A DNA stretch of 5,787 bases from Bacillota bacterium (lineage in GTDB: Bacteria; Bacillota_C; Negativicutes; CTSoil-072). Below, one piece after another: positions 1 to 5,730 of the stretch. The notes beneath the pieces were generated by a model that searched no databases, was not told the origin of the DNA, and worked only from the letters and a program-made list of their open reading frames with translations. Numbering within the stretch: position 1 is the first letter of the stretch; each line of letters opens with the position of its first letter. The stretch is taken from assembly GCA_017861495.1 (NCBI GenBank), contig JAGFXW010000161.1, positions 1 to 5,787 of the forward strand, written 5' to 3'. Made by a program: the position numbers and the translations under genes.

Positions 1-1
1 G

Positions 2-223
2 GCTGAACTGGCTGTGCAATATTTATACGATTTGAAAATGAAGAAACCGATCCCGAAAATCGGGGATACCGTCGAACAGAAGGATGCTTTGTGGGCTCCG
101 GCAAAAGTGGTAAAAAACACCTTTGCTGATGAGGGTGCTTATATGATCCTCCAAGGACCGTTGGTACCGACAGAAGTGAAGGTTGACGATCCGCGGCTGT
201 GGGAGAACCAATTAAAGAAGTAA
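2..223 (+). CDS. Sugar-type ABC transporter substrate-binding protein, C-terminal fragment (5' end outside window)
   Basis: The reading frame is open from the left edge and ends at TAA 221-223, giving about 73 C-terminal residues. A GTG at position 14 could be called as a start, but the frame continues upstream of it with sensible residues (AELAVQYLYDLK) and there is no ribosome site, so this is the tail of a longer gene. The segment WAPAKVVKNTFADEGAYMI followed by GPLVPTEVKVDDPRLW resembles the end of periplasmic-binding-protein family 4 proteins (RbsB-like), which capture sugars or polyols outside the membrane for an ABC importer. Family membership is inferred from overall resemblance. The ligand cannot be told from this fragment. 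The next gene, a polyol-type dehydrogenase 132 bases downstream on the same strand, supports a carbohydrate uptake locus. Transporter ATPase and permease genes would be expected to the left of the window. Confidence 0.72.
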   Translation, partial: AELAVQYLYDLKMKKPIPKIGDTVEQKDALWAPAKVVKNTFADEGAYMILQGPLVPTEVKVDDPRLWENQLKK

Positions 224-249
224 GGCCAATGTGAAAGAGTAGGATTTGG

Positions 250-288
250 GCAGCCTTGGAACGTGAATTTTCAGCGGACTGAGGCTGC
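250..288 (+). other. Inverted repeat between binding-protein gene and dehydrogenase gene
   Basis: GCAGCC (250-255) can pair with GGCTGC (283-288). A smaller TCAG/CTGA hairpin (271-274 with 279-282) lies next to the 3' arm. The 3' arm is followed only by TTCCTTT, not a true T run. It may be a weak terminator, a processing hairpin that tunes expression of the downstream dehydrogenase, or chance. No convincing promoter is seen in the 132-base gap, so co-transcription of the two flanking genes is the simplest reading. Confidence 0.25.
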
Positions 289-340
289 TTCCTTTATGGG
301 CAAAGACATAACTGCGATCGGCAGTTGTTTGGTTGAACAA

Positions 341-346
341 AGGAGG
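341..346 (+). promoter_or_regulatory. Ribosome binding site that decides the dehydrogenase start
   Basis: A perfect AGGAGG lies 9 bases before ATG 356. The frame is open further upstream to GTG 263, but that start has no Shine-Dalgarno sequence and would add 31 residues that look unlike a dehydrogenase. The site therefore fixes the start at 356. Confidence 0.85.
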
Positions 347-355
347 ACGGTTAGG

Positions 356-1351
356 ATGAAAGCGGTTCGATACCATGGTATTGAGGACATCCGCGTGGAG
401 GAGATTGAAAAACCAAAGCTAGAAGCGGATGAGGTTATGGTCAAAATTCGGTATGCCGGGATTTGCGGTTCGGATTTGCATATTTACCGCCAAGGGATGT
501 TCATAGTCAATATCCCGGAAACCATGGGGCATGAATTTGTAGGAATTGTGGAAGAAGTCGGCTCGGAAGCGCAGGGGTTTGCCGCGGGCGATATTGTGGT
601 TGCGGATCCGCGGGTTCCCTGCGAACAGTGTACCAGCTGTAAAAAAGGAAGCTATAATACTTGTTCTGCGTTAGGCTTTATAGGCGAGGTATCGCAGGGC
701 TGTTTTACCGAATATATTGCCGTCAAACCTGCGAAGCTGATCAAGGTGCCGACGACGGATGACATTAAATCGGTGGGCTTGGCGGAACCACTGGCGGTGG
801 CTTTGCACATTTGCGAAACGGCCGATTTTCAGCCGCAGGATGACATTGCCGTTGTTGGCGCCGGGCCGATTGGCCTGTTGACCATTATCGCGGCGAAAAC
901 GTTGTATGGCGTCAAAAATATTACGGCAATCGATCTTTCGGAAGAACGGCTGCGGTTGGCGACTATGGCGGGAGCGACTGCTGCCTGGAAAAACTTTGAC
1001 GCCGATCCGGGCAAGGAATTTGCCAAAATTGTAGAGGCAGCAGGGGTGCAAAGCACCTTTACCAATGCCTTGAACCGGCTGGCTGACCACGGAAGCCTGT
1101 ATATGGTCAGTGTTTTTGAAAAGGAAATCACTATCGATCCGAATGTGATTGTCAGCAAGGAACTTAGAGTAGTCGGTTGTAATGTCTACACTACGGCGGA
1201 ATTGCAAAAAGCCGCCGAGTACATTGCCAGGAAAAAAATCGACGTTGGTTTTCTGATTACCAATGAGTTTTCTTTGGATGAGGGAAACAACGCCTTTGCG
1301 TTGCTGAACTCAACCGACAAAACGGTAGCAAAAGTGTTCTTTAAGCCGTAG
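356..1351 (+). CDS. Zinc-dependent medium-chain dehydrogenase (polyol/sugar-alcohol type)
   Basis: This 331-residue cytosolic enzyme belongs to the zinc-containing medium-chain dehydrogenase family, which includes sorbitol, L-idonate, threonine and butanediol dehydrogenases. It is predicted to oxidise a secondary alcohol with NAD. The N-terminal GroES-like domain carries C37 (GICGSDLH) and the H59-E60 pair (GHEFVG) for the catalytic zinc, with E144 (AEPLAVALH) as a likely further ligand. Four cysteines, C89, C92, C95 and C103, form the structural zinc lobe. The Rossmann domain has GAGPIG at 168-173, and D193 at the end of the second strand (AIDLSEER) points to NAD rather than NADP. Length is normal and all key residues are present. 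The MKAVRYHG start is typical of the family and follows a perfect AGGAGG. It sits behind a sugar-binding protein gene and in front of a terminator, so it is probably the last gene of a catabolic operon. The exact substrate cannot be named. Confidence 0.9.
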   Translation: MKAVRYHGIEDIRVEEIEKPKLEADEVMVKIRYAGICGSDLHIYRQGMFIVNIPETMGHEFVGIVEEVGSEAQGFAAGDIVVADPRVPCEQCTSCKKGSYNTCSALGFIGEVSQGCFTEYIAVKPAKLIKVPTTDDIKSVGLAEPLAVALHICETADFQPQDDIAVVGAGPIGLLTIIAAKTLYGVKNITAIDLSEERLRLATMAGATAAWKNFDADPGKEFAKIVEAAGVQSTFTNALNRLADHGSLYMVSVFEKEITIDPNVIVSKELRVVGCNVYTTAELQKAAEYIARKKIDVGFLITNEFSLDEGNNAFALLNSTDKTVAKVFFKP

Positions 1352-1377
1352 GCGTATACAGTAAGCGGTCTAAATGG

Positions 1378-1392
1378 ATGTAAGCATTACAT
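1378..1392. repeat. Short palindromic hairpin after the dehydrogenase gene
   Basis: ATGTAA (1378-1383) and TTACAT (1387-1392) form perfect 6-base arms around GCA. The stem can be extended by weaker pairs to about 9 bp. No T run follows, so it is not itself a terminator. It may be an mRNA 3'-end stabiliser, an operator or chance. Confidence 0.3.
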
Positions 1393-1417
1393 TCGATCAG
1401 AATAAGGCGATCCGTTG

Positions 1418-1448
1418 CAGATCCTCAACCATTGAGGGTCTGTTTTTT
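1418..1448 (+). terminator. Rho-independent terminator of the dehydrogenase operon
   Basis: The 11-base arm CAGATCCTCAA (1418-1428) pairs with TTGAGGGTCTG (1432-1442), with one T:G wobble, around a CCA loop. Six T residues (1443-1448) follow directly. The hairpin lies 66 bases after the dehydrogenase stop, which makes it the natural end of that transcript. Confidence 0.88.
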
Positions 1449-1460
1449 GTCTGTAGACAA
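1447..1460. promoter_or_regulatory. Palindrome TTGTCTGTAGACAA, possible operator
   Basis: Perfect 6-base arms TTGTCT and AGACAA flank a GT centre. It begins within the T run of the terminator and lies about 70 bases before the predicted promoter of the c-di-GMP gene. Its shape resembles the short TTGT...ACAA palindromes bound by some FadR-type GntR regulators, but the binding protein is unknown and chance occurrence is possible. Similar half-sites occur at 3644-3680. Confidence 0.35.
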
Positions 1461-1528
1461 TAAGAATACTTTTGACCAGAAGAGAGGAAAGCAACAGTTT
1501 TAAATTCATGCAATGCAAGTATAATTAT

Positions 1529-1557
1529 TTGGAATATATTAAAAATTCATGTATAAT
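1529..1557 (+). promoter_or_regulatory. Predicted sigma-A-type promoter for the PAS-GGDEF-HD-GYP gene
   Basis: TTGGAA (1529-1534) is followed after 17 bases by a perfect TATAAT (1552-1557). The start site would be near 1564, leaving a leader of about 136 bases before ATG 1700. A second TATAAT at 1520-1525 lacks a good -35 at the right distance. In the leader I see no recognisable riboswitch; in particular, the conserved elements of the class I c-di-GMP riboswitch are absent. The rest of the 1449-1699 gap shows no gene. Confidence 0.6.
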
Positions 1558-1699
1558 TGTGCTTGATGCCTAGATGAACGGTGACTGCTACCTAACTACA
1601 AAATCAAGGCGATTATGTAATTGTGTTCCATATGGCTGTTTTTGAATACGAACATATCGATAAGGCAAAGAGTTCCAATCAAGAAAAGGGAGTTTCAGT

Positions 1700-3568
1700 A
1701 TGAAAGATGATACCGATTTGAATCTGAGTCAACGGATCGTTGACCTGGAAACAATGGTTGAAACGTTGACAAAAGCAAAAGCTGCAGCAGAAAAAAATGC
1801 TGAATTACTAACCTTTATTGCGGAAAACGCAGTGGATACTTTATGGAAATTTGATGAGCAATTCCGGATTGTGTATGTGTCTCCCTCTGCAAGCCGAATC
1901 ACTGGATTGAGCCCTGATGGAATGGAAGGCAGGCATTTATTCGATTTTCTTTCGCCTGCCTCTGTTGATACAGTCATAAAGGGATATGCCAGCCGTCAGA
2001 CTTTGATGGAAAAAGGGGAACGATGGGGAAGCTCCGCCTACACCGTACAATTTATCAATAAAGACGGTGTATACATTTGGGCGGAAGCTATAGTCAACCC
2101 TATCTTTGACGAGAATAATAAATTAAAAGGCTACAGCGGGATTGCCCGCGATATCACTGAACAGCAGAGGATGGAACAGGAATTTTTCCAACTGGAAGCG
2201 CAAAATCGGGCGATGCTGGAAGCAATCCCCGATATGATTGTGAAATTTAACCGCCAGGGGGACTATGAATTTTATAAACCCCCAAAGGAGGGTCAATTTG
2301 GAAATGAAATCCCGCCCTTAGGCAAAGGGGTGAATATAAGGGAGGTTGTTCCTTCGCAGTATCTTCCCCGCGTAATGTCCGGAATTGAACAGGCCTTTAT
2401 TTACGGCAAGCACTCCTATAAAGCGAAATTGACGTTTGAAGATAAAGAGCTTTTTGTAGAATCGCGGTATGCAAAAATCAATGATGATGAAGTATTGGTA
2501 TTGATCCGGGATATAACCGAACAATGCAAGATCGAAGAAAGCATGGAATTGTTACGTGTAACCGATTCGGTAACCGGTATCTATAACCGCTCTTACTTTG
2601 AAACGGATATTGTCAGAATACAGGTTGTTGATGATTGCAAAATTGGCTTGTTCATTTGCGATGTTGACGGGTTAAAGTTAATCAATGACACTCTTGGCCA
2701 TACGCAGGGCGATAACATTCTTAAGCTGGTTGCCGATATATTAGAGAGTGGAGTTCATAAACCCGATTATGTGGCCCGGATCGGCGGCGATGAATTTGTC
2801 ATTGTTGTGTTCAACCCGACAAATCAGCAAATGGAAACTTTGAATCAATATTATGTATCGCAAATTGAAAGCCATAATTGCACGTCGCCGCATTTGCCGC
2901 TCAGCGTTTCTTTTGGCTGGGCTATCGACAATAATTCCAATATTGAACATATTTTCAAAACGGCAGACAATAATATGTACCGGACAAAGATGTATAAAAA
3001 TCAAAGCGTGCGCAGTTCCATTGTCAAATTGATGATGAAAGCGCTCGAAGCGAAAGACCATATTACGGAAGGGCATGCTGACCGATTGGGAGATTTGCTG
3101 GAGAATATCGGGCGAAAGTTGGAGTTTTCCCAAGCGCAGCTGGCAGACTTAAGGCTTTTTGCCAATTTCCATGATATCGGTAAAGTTGGTATTTCAGAAA
3201 GCATTTTGAAAAAACCAGCCAAATTGACTGACGAAGAAGTGGTAATCATGCGCCAGCACAGCGAAATCGGGTTTCGTATTGCCAAGTCATCCCTTGATTT
3301 GGAACCCATTGCCGAATGGATATTATACCACCATGAACATTGGAATGGGGACGGGTATCCTTTTGCAATAGCAGGCGAACAAATCCCGCTCCCATGCAGA
3401 ATCTTGGCAATTGTGGACGCGTATGATGCGATGACGAGTGACAGGCCTTACCGTAAGGCGATGAGCAAAAAAGACGCAATACAGGAAATTAACCGGTGCA
3501 CGGGAACACAGTTTGACCCAACCATCGCTGAACTTTTTATCAACTTGATTTCAGAAGATGAATTTTAG
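1700..3568 (+). CDS. PAS-PAS-GGDEF-HD-GYP c-di-GMP signalling protein
   Basis: This 622-residue protein has no signal peptide or membrane helix, so it should be cytosolic. Domains in order are a short N-terminal coiled coil (about 8-35), PAS 1 (about 36-155, ending DITEQ at 151), PAS 2 (about 165-275, ending DITEQ at 271), GGDEF (about 285-440) and HD-GYP (about 445-620). The GGDEF domain, which makes c-di-GMP from two GTP, has metal residues D321/D323 (CDVDGLKLIND) and an intact GGDEF at 362-366. The product-inhibition RxxD site is HKPD (353-356), so its arginine is missing. The HD-GYP domain, which degrades c-di-GMP, keeps H459, H491-D492 (FHDIGK), H520, H544-H545 (HHEHWNGDGYP) and D573 (VDAYDAMTSDRPYRKA). 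Both activities are therefore predicted, with the PAS domains as the likely signal input; their ligand is unknown. The start is ATG 1700, 7 bases after GGGAG. The gene appears monocistronic, with its own promoter upstream. Confidence 0.93.
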   Translation: MKDDTDLNLSQRIVDLETMVETLTKAKAAAEKNAELLTFIAENAVDTLWKFDEQFRIVYVSPSASRITGLSPDGMEGRHLFDFLSPASVDTVIKGYASRQTLMEKGERWGSSAYTVQFINKDGVYIWAEAIVNPIFDENNKLKGYSGIARDITEQQRMEQEFFQLEAQNRAMLEAIPDMIVKFNRQGDYEFYKPPKEGQFGNEIPPLGKGVNIREVVPSQYLPRVMSGIEQAFIYGKHSYKAKLTFEDKELFVESRYAKINDDEVLVLIRDITEQCKIEESMELLRVTDSVTGIYNRSYFETDIVRIQVVDDCKIGLFICDVDGLKLINDTLGHTQGDNILKLVADILESGVHKPDYVARIGGDEFVIVVFNPTNQQMETLNQYYVSQIESHNCTSPHLPLSVSFGWAIDNNSNIEHIFKTADNNMYRTKMYKNQSVRSSIVKLMMKALEAKDHITEGHADRLGDLLENIGRKLEFSQAQLADLRLFANFHDIGKVGISESILKKPAKLTDEEVVIMRQHSEIGFRIAKSSLDLEPIAEWILYHHEHWNGDGYPFAIAGEQIPLPCRILAIVDAYDAMTSDRPYRKAMSKKDAIQEINRCTGTQFDPTIAELFINLISEDEF

Positions 3569-3576
3569 TAGTTCAC

Positions 3577-3616
3577 TGCGCAGGGTACAGTTGTTGCAAC
3601 GCGCATAACGGTTTTT
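3577..3616 (+). terminator. Possible weak terminator after the c-di-GMP gene
   Basis: The 3' arm CAACGCGCA (3597-3605) can pair with GTTG (3590-3593) and, across an 8-base bulge, with TGCGC (3577-3581). Five T residues at 3612-3616 follow after a 6-base gap. The bulge and gap make it a poor match to a standard terminator, but nothing better is seen between the stop at 3568 and the next promoter at 3664. Confidence 0.3.
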
Positions 3617-3643
3617 GCAGCCCCATGATTAGTAATGCATATG

Positions 3644-3680
3644 TTGTCGGGAAGACAGATAGGTTGTCATCGGTAGACAA
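3644..3680. promoter_or_regulatory. Cluster of TTGTC/GACAA half-sites over the promoter, possible operator
   Basis: TTGTC (3644-3648) is followed by GACAG (3654-3658), then TTGTC (3664-3668) by GACAA (3676-3680). The two TTGTC copies are exactly 20 bases apart, about two helical turns. The second copy overlaps the -35 box of the predicted promoter. This arrangement would suit a repressor or activator site, but the gaps between arms differ (5 and 7 bases), so a single regulator is not assured. Confidence 0.38.
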
Positions 3681-3692
3681 ATGGTGTAAAAT
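3664..3692 (+). promoter_or_regulatory. Predicted strong promoter for the Liv-type binding protein
   Basis: TTGTCA (3664-3669) and TAAAAT (3687-3692) are separated by 17 bases; each box differs from the sigma-A consensus at one position. The start site would be near 3699, giving a leader of about 105 bases before ATG 3804. No riboswitch is recognised in that leader. Confidence 0.65.
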
Positions 3693-3803
3693 AAAAAAGC
3701 TATGGCTATTAGAAACGAACGATAGTGTAAAACAATTGGTATTTGATTTTGATATGGTTAGGCAATGGCGGGTTTTTATAAATTTTTTGTGAGGGGGATC
3801 ATA

Positions 3804-4967
3804 ATGGCAAAACGATTCGGGCAAATGACTTGTCTGGCGGTTGTTCTGGTGTGCCTTGTTAGCCTGGTTTCCGGTTGTGGAAGCAGTGCGAGTAAGGATA
3901 TCAAAATCGGCATGGTGTACGAGTTAACCGGCAATACCGCATCATACGGTACTTCGGCGGCGAATGGTGCGAAACTGGCGTTCAAGGAAATCAATGCCAG
4001 TGGCGGCGTTTTGGGAAAACAGATCCAATTAGTGACTGCGGATAACAAAGGGGAGCCATCGGAATCGGCAAATGCTATGACGAAGGTAATTACACAGGAC
4101 AAAGTCATAGCCGTCACCGGCTTTACCGTGAGTTCCTGCGGGATCGCCGGGTCAGCGGTAGCGGAGGACAACAAAATTCCGTTTGTTGCAGCGGCTACTG
4201 TCAATCCGGGGGTAACGGTTGACCAGCGTACCGGCAAGGTGAAAGAGTACACATTCCGGGCCTGTTTTATTGACTCGTTCCAGGGCCGGGTAGGGGCCAA
4301 TTTTGCGCTTAACGGCCTGAAAGCCGCAAGAGTGGCAATCATGACCGATAGCGCCAGTGATTACAGTAAAGGGTTAACGAAAATATTCAAAGAAGCTTTT
4401 GCCGGTGGCGGCGGGCAAATCGTAATTGAGGAATCGTACCTGCAAAAAGACCAGGACTACAAGTCGGTTCTTACCAAGATCAAGGCGCAAAATCCGGATT
4501 TGCTGTATATACCCGGCTATTATGAAGATGTGGGCAAGATCATCAAACAAGCCCGCGAGTTGGGAATTACCGTACCGATCTTAGGCGCCGACGCCTGGGA
4601 TTCGCCAACGCTTGTTGAATTGGGCGGCGCACAAGCATTGAACAATACCTATTTCACCAATTTCTATTCGGTGGAAGACAAAAATCCAACGTCCAATGCG
4701 TTCGTAGAAGCCTATAAAAAAGAATATGGACAAGTCCCGGATTCGATGGCGGCAATGGGCTATGACGCTGCCAGATTACTGGTTGACGCCATTAAACGGG
4801 CCAATAGCACGGAAGCAGGAAAAATACGCGATGCATTGGCCGCGACGCAGAACTTTGTCAGCGTCAGCGGAGACATGAAGTTGAATGAGACCCATGATGC
4901 AGTGCGTGGCGTTGTTATCATCGAAATGAAAGACGGAAAACAAGTATATAAAGAAACAGTAAAATAA
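3804..4967 (+). CDS. Branched-chain amino-acid-type ABC transporter substrate-binding lipoprotein
   Basis: This 387-residue protein is predicted to be exported and lipid-anchored. It has a basic N-terminus (MAKR), a hydrophobic stretch and a lipobox LVSGC with the modified cysteine at position 25. The mature part begins IKIGMVYELTGNTASYG with NGAKLAFKEINASGGVLGK, the hallmark opening of the LivJ/LivK family (periplasmic binding protein 6). Related proteins bind leucine/isoleucine/valine, but also amides, urea, aromatic acids or other small molecules, so the ligand is uncertain. Length is typical of the family. ATG 3804 was chosen because GAGGGGG (3791-3797) lies 6 bases before it and the signal peptide then begins naturally; an upstream in-frame ATG at 3765 lacks such a site. 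No permease or ATPase gene lies beside it. It has its own promoter and terminator, so it looks like a stand-alone binding protein that serves transporter parts encoded elsewhere or acts in sensing. Confidence 0.92.
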   Translation: MAKRFGQMTCLAVVLVCLVSLVSGCGSSASKDIKIGMVYELTGNTASYGTSAANGAKLAFKEINASGGVLGKQIQLVTADNKGEPSESANAMTKVITQDKVIAVTGFTVSSCGIAGSAVAEDNKIPFVAAATVNPGVTVDQRTGKVKEYTFRACFIDSFQGRVGANFALNGLKAARVAIMTDSASDYSKGLTKIFKEAFAGGGGQIVIEESYLQKDQDYKSVLTKIKAQNPDLLYIPGYYEDVGKIIKQARELGITVPILGADAWDSPTLVELGGAQALNNTYFTNFYSVEDKNPTSNAFVEAYKKEYGQVPDSMAAMGYDAARLLVDAIKRANSTEAGKIRDALAATQNFVSVSGDMKLNETHDAVRGVVIIEMKDGKQVYKETVK

Positions 4968-4970
4968 AGA

Positions 4971-5023
4971 CGAGAGTAAAGCTCTGAAGGGCAGTGTCCT
5001 TTTGGGGCTTTACTCTTGTTTTT
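4971..5023 (+). terminator. Nested rho-independent terminator after the binding protein gene
   Basis: The outer arms 4971-4983 (CGAGAGTAAAGCT) and 5006-5018 (GGCTTTACTCTTG) pair over 13 positions with two wobbles. Inside, AAGGGC (4987-4992) pairs with GTCCTT (4996-5001) around AGT. A run of five T residues (5019-5023) follows the outer stem directly. It begins 3 bases after the stop codon. Confidence 0.88.
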
Positions 5024-5073
5024 ACGGTGAAACGCGGAAAGCAGGACGTTTTATTCGTTCGGCATAGGCGAAC

Positions 5074-5120
5074 TTTACATAAAAAAGAAAAAGCGGCAGG
5101 ATATAGTGGTTTTATGTAAA
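5074..5120. repeat. Perfect 11-base inverted repeat upstream of the STAS gene
   Basis: TTTACATAAAA (5074-5084) and TTTTATGTAAA (5110-5120) are exact reverse complements separated by 25 bases. The right arm ends 2 bases before a TATAAT box (5123-5128). It may be a two-site operator or form an AT-rich hairpin. It does not look like a terminator, because it is followed by mixed A/T sequence and lies well beyond the preceding one. Confidence 0.6.
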
Positions 5121-5122
5121 AA

Positions 5123-5128
5123 TATAAT
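5123..5128 (+). promoter_or_regulatory. Possible -10 box for the STAS gene
   Basis: A perfect TATAAT lies 63 bases before the chosen STAS start, but no recognisable -35 box sits 16-18 bases upstream (the region reads GATATAG) and there is no TGn extension. If it is used, transcription may need an activator, possibly one bound at the adjoining inverted repeat. Confidence 0.35.
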
Positions 5129-5191
5129 AGTATGTAGTTTCATGTGTTATAGAGTATGCAGTACGCAAGTTGGCTGGAGATGATGATCAGG

Positions 5192-5506
5192 ATGGAATAT
5201 GAAATCAGGGAAGCGGACGGTACGGTAATTGTGGTGTTGTCCGGTAATTTTTATGTCGAGTCCGTGGCGAAATTACGGGAGGATTGTTTGCGGCATATTA
5301 CCGAAGGAAAGACTTTTTTTGTTTTTGACATGTATAATTTGGAGTATATTGACAGTTCCGGGTTAGGCGTATTGATCACTGTGCAAAAAAGGGTCCGTCA
5401 GCGCGGCGGAAAGGTGACCCTGTGCGGGCTGAGGGGAATCGTGCGTGAATTGTTTGAATTGACCCGGTTGGATAAGGTCTTTGATATGGGGAAAAGGGCT
5501 TGTTAA
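5192..5506 (+). CDS. STAS-domain protein, anti-anti-sigma-factor-like
   Basis: This small cytosolic protein has 104 residues from ATG 5192 and is a single STAS domain. It starts MEYEIREADGTVIVVLSG, a beta-strand pattern typical of the family. FDMYNLEYIDSSGLGVL contains the conserved DSSGLG loop, with S55/S56; S56 aligns with the serine that the kinase SpoIIAB phosphorylates in SpoIIAA. The family role is to bind an anti-sigma kinase in the unphosphorylated state and so release a sigma factor, though many copies regulate other targets. Neither a kinase (HATPase) nor a sigma gene is in the window, so the partner is unknown. The start is uncertain: in-frame ATGs occur at 5156, 5180, 5183 and 5192. 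I chose 5192 because the domain begins there and GGAG (5176-5179) lies upstream, although 12 bases is long. The start at 5156 would give 116 residues but has no good ribosome site. Confidence 0.87.
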   Translation: MEYEIREADGTVIVVLSGNFYVESVAKLREDCLRHITEGKTFFVFDMYNLEYIDSSGLGVLITVQKRVRQRGGKVTLCGLRGIVRELFELTRLDKVFDMGKRAC

Positions 5507-5523
5507 AAAGTCTTTAGAGACCG

Positions 5524-5649
5524 ATGACGGGTAATGATTCTGATGTGTTCCATCCGTTTTGCGGAGCCAACAGTTTTCCGGCTTTCTATACCGGGCATCA
5601 GGGCTGGGTTAAACGCAAGGACGGTCTGATGGGTATCAAAATAAAGTAA
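5524..5649 (+). CDS. Doubtful 41-codon ORF
   Basis: ATG 5524 to TAA 5647-5649 encodes 41 residues beginning MTGNDSDVFHPFCG and ending KDGLMGIKIK. No ribosome site is visible before it, no promoter is evident, and I recognise no family. It starts 17 bases after the STAS stop, so translation in the same transcript is possible. The sequence could equally be a decayed gene remnant or chance. It is listed because nothing else occupies this stretch. Confidence 0.15.
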   Translation: MTGNDSDVFHPFCGANSFPAFYTGHQGWVKRKDGLMGIKIK

Positions 5650-5673
5650 ATATTGCGAAAATAGCCGAGTGTA

Positions 5674-5702
5674 TTGCCTAATGGATTCGAATATGCTATA
5701 CT
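5674..5702 (+). promoter_or_regulatory. Predicted extended -10 promoter near the right edge
   Basis: TTGCCT (5674-5679) and TATACT (5697-5702) are 17 bases apart, and TGC directly before the -10 gives an extended -10 element. Transcription would start near 5709 and run into the hairpin at 5731-5761. The product is either a very short RNA or the leader of a gene beyond the window. Confidence 0.55.
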
Positions 5703-5730
5703 GGGTTCAATTCAAATTTCTTAAGCGATG

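Noticed and set aside
263..355. In-frame GTG-started N-terminal extension of the dehydrogenase (31 residues)
   Set aside because: No ribosome site before GTG 263, while a perfect AGGAGG lies 9 bases before ATG 356, where the family's typical N-terminus begins.
671..1207. Long minus-strand ORF (178 codons) inside the dehydrogenase gene
   Set aside because: It lies wholly antisense to a gene with clear motifs and shows no recognisable protein features.
1564..1699. c-di-GMP riboswitch in the leader of the GGDEF-HD-GYP gene
   Set aside because: The leader length would fit, but the conserved class I elements are not visible and no class II core could be recognised by eye.
3573..3824. Minus-strand ORF of 83 codons covering the gap before the lipoprotein gene
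   Set aside because: It overlaps the predicted promoter and the lipoprotein start, and its composition is rich in H, C, F and S as in translated AT-rich noncoding DNA, with no recognised domain.
3776..4342. Minus-strand ORF of 188 codons over the binding lipoprotein
   Set aside because: It is antisense to a clear Liv-type gene; the protein shows no family resemblance.
5702..5720. Possible tRNA T-arm (GGGTTCAATTC)
   Set aside because: The loop-like bases are present, but the flanking bases do not form the 5-bp stem, and no acceptor, D or anticodon arm is found.
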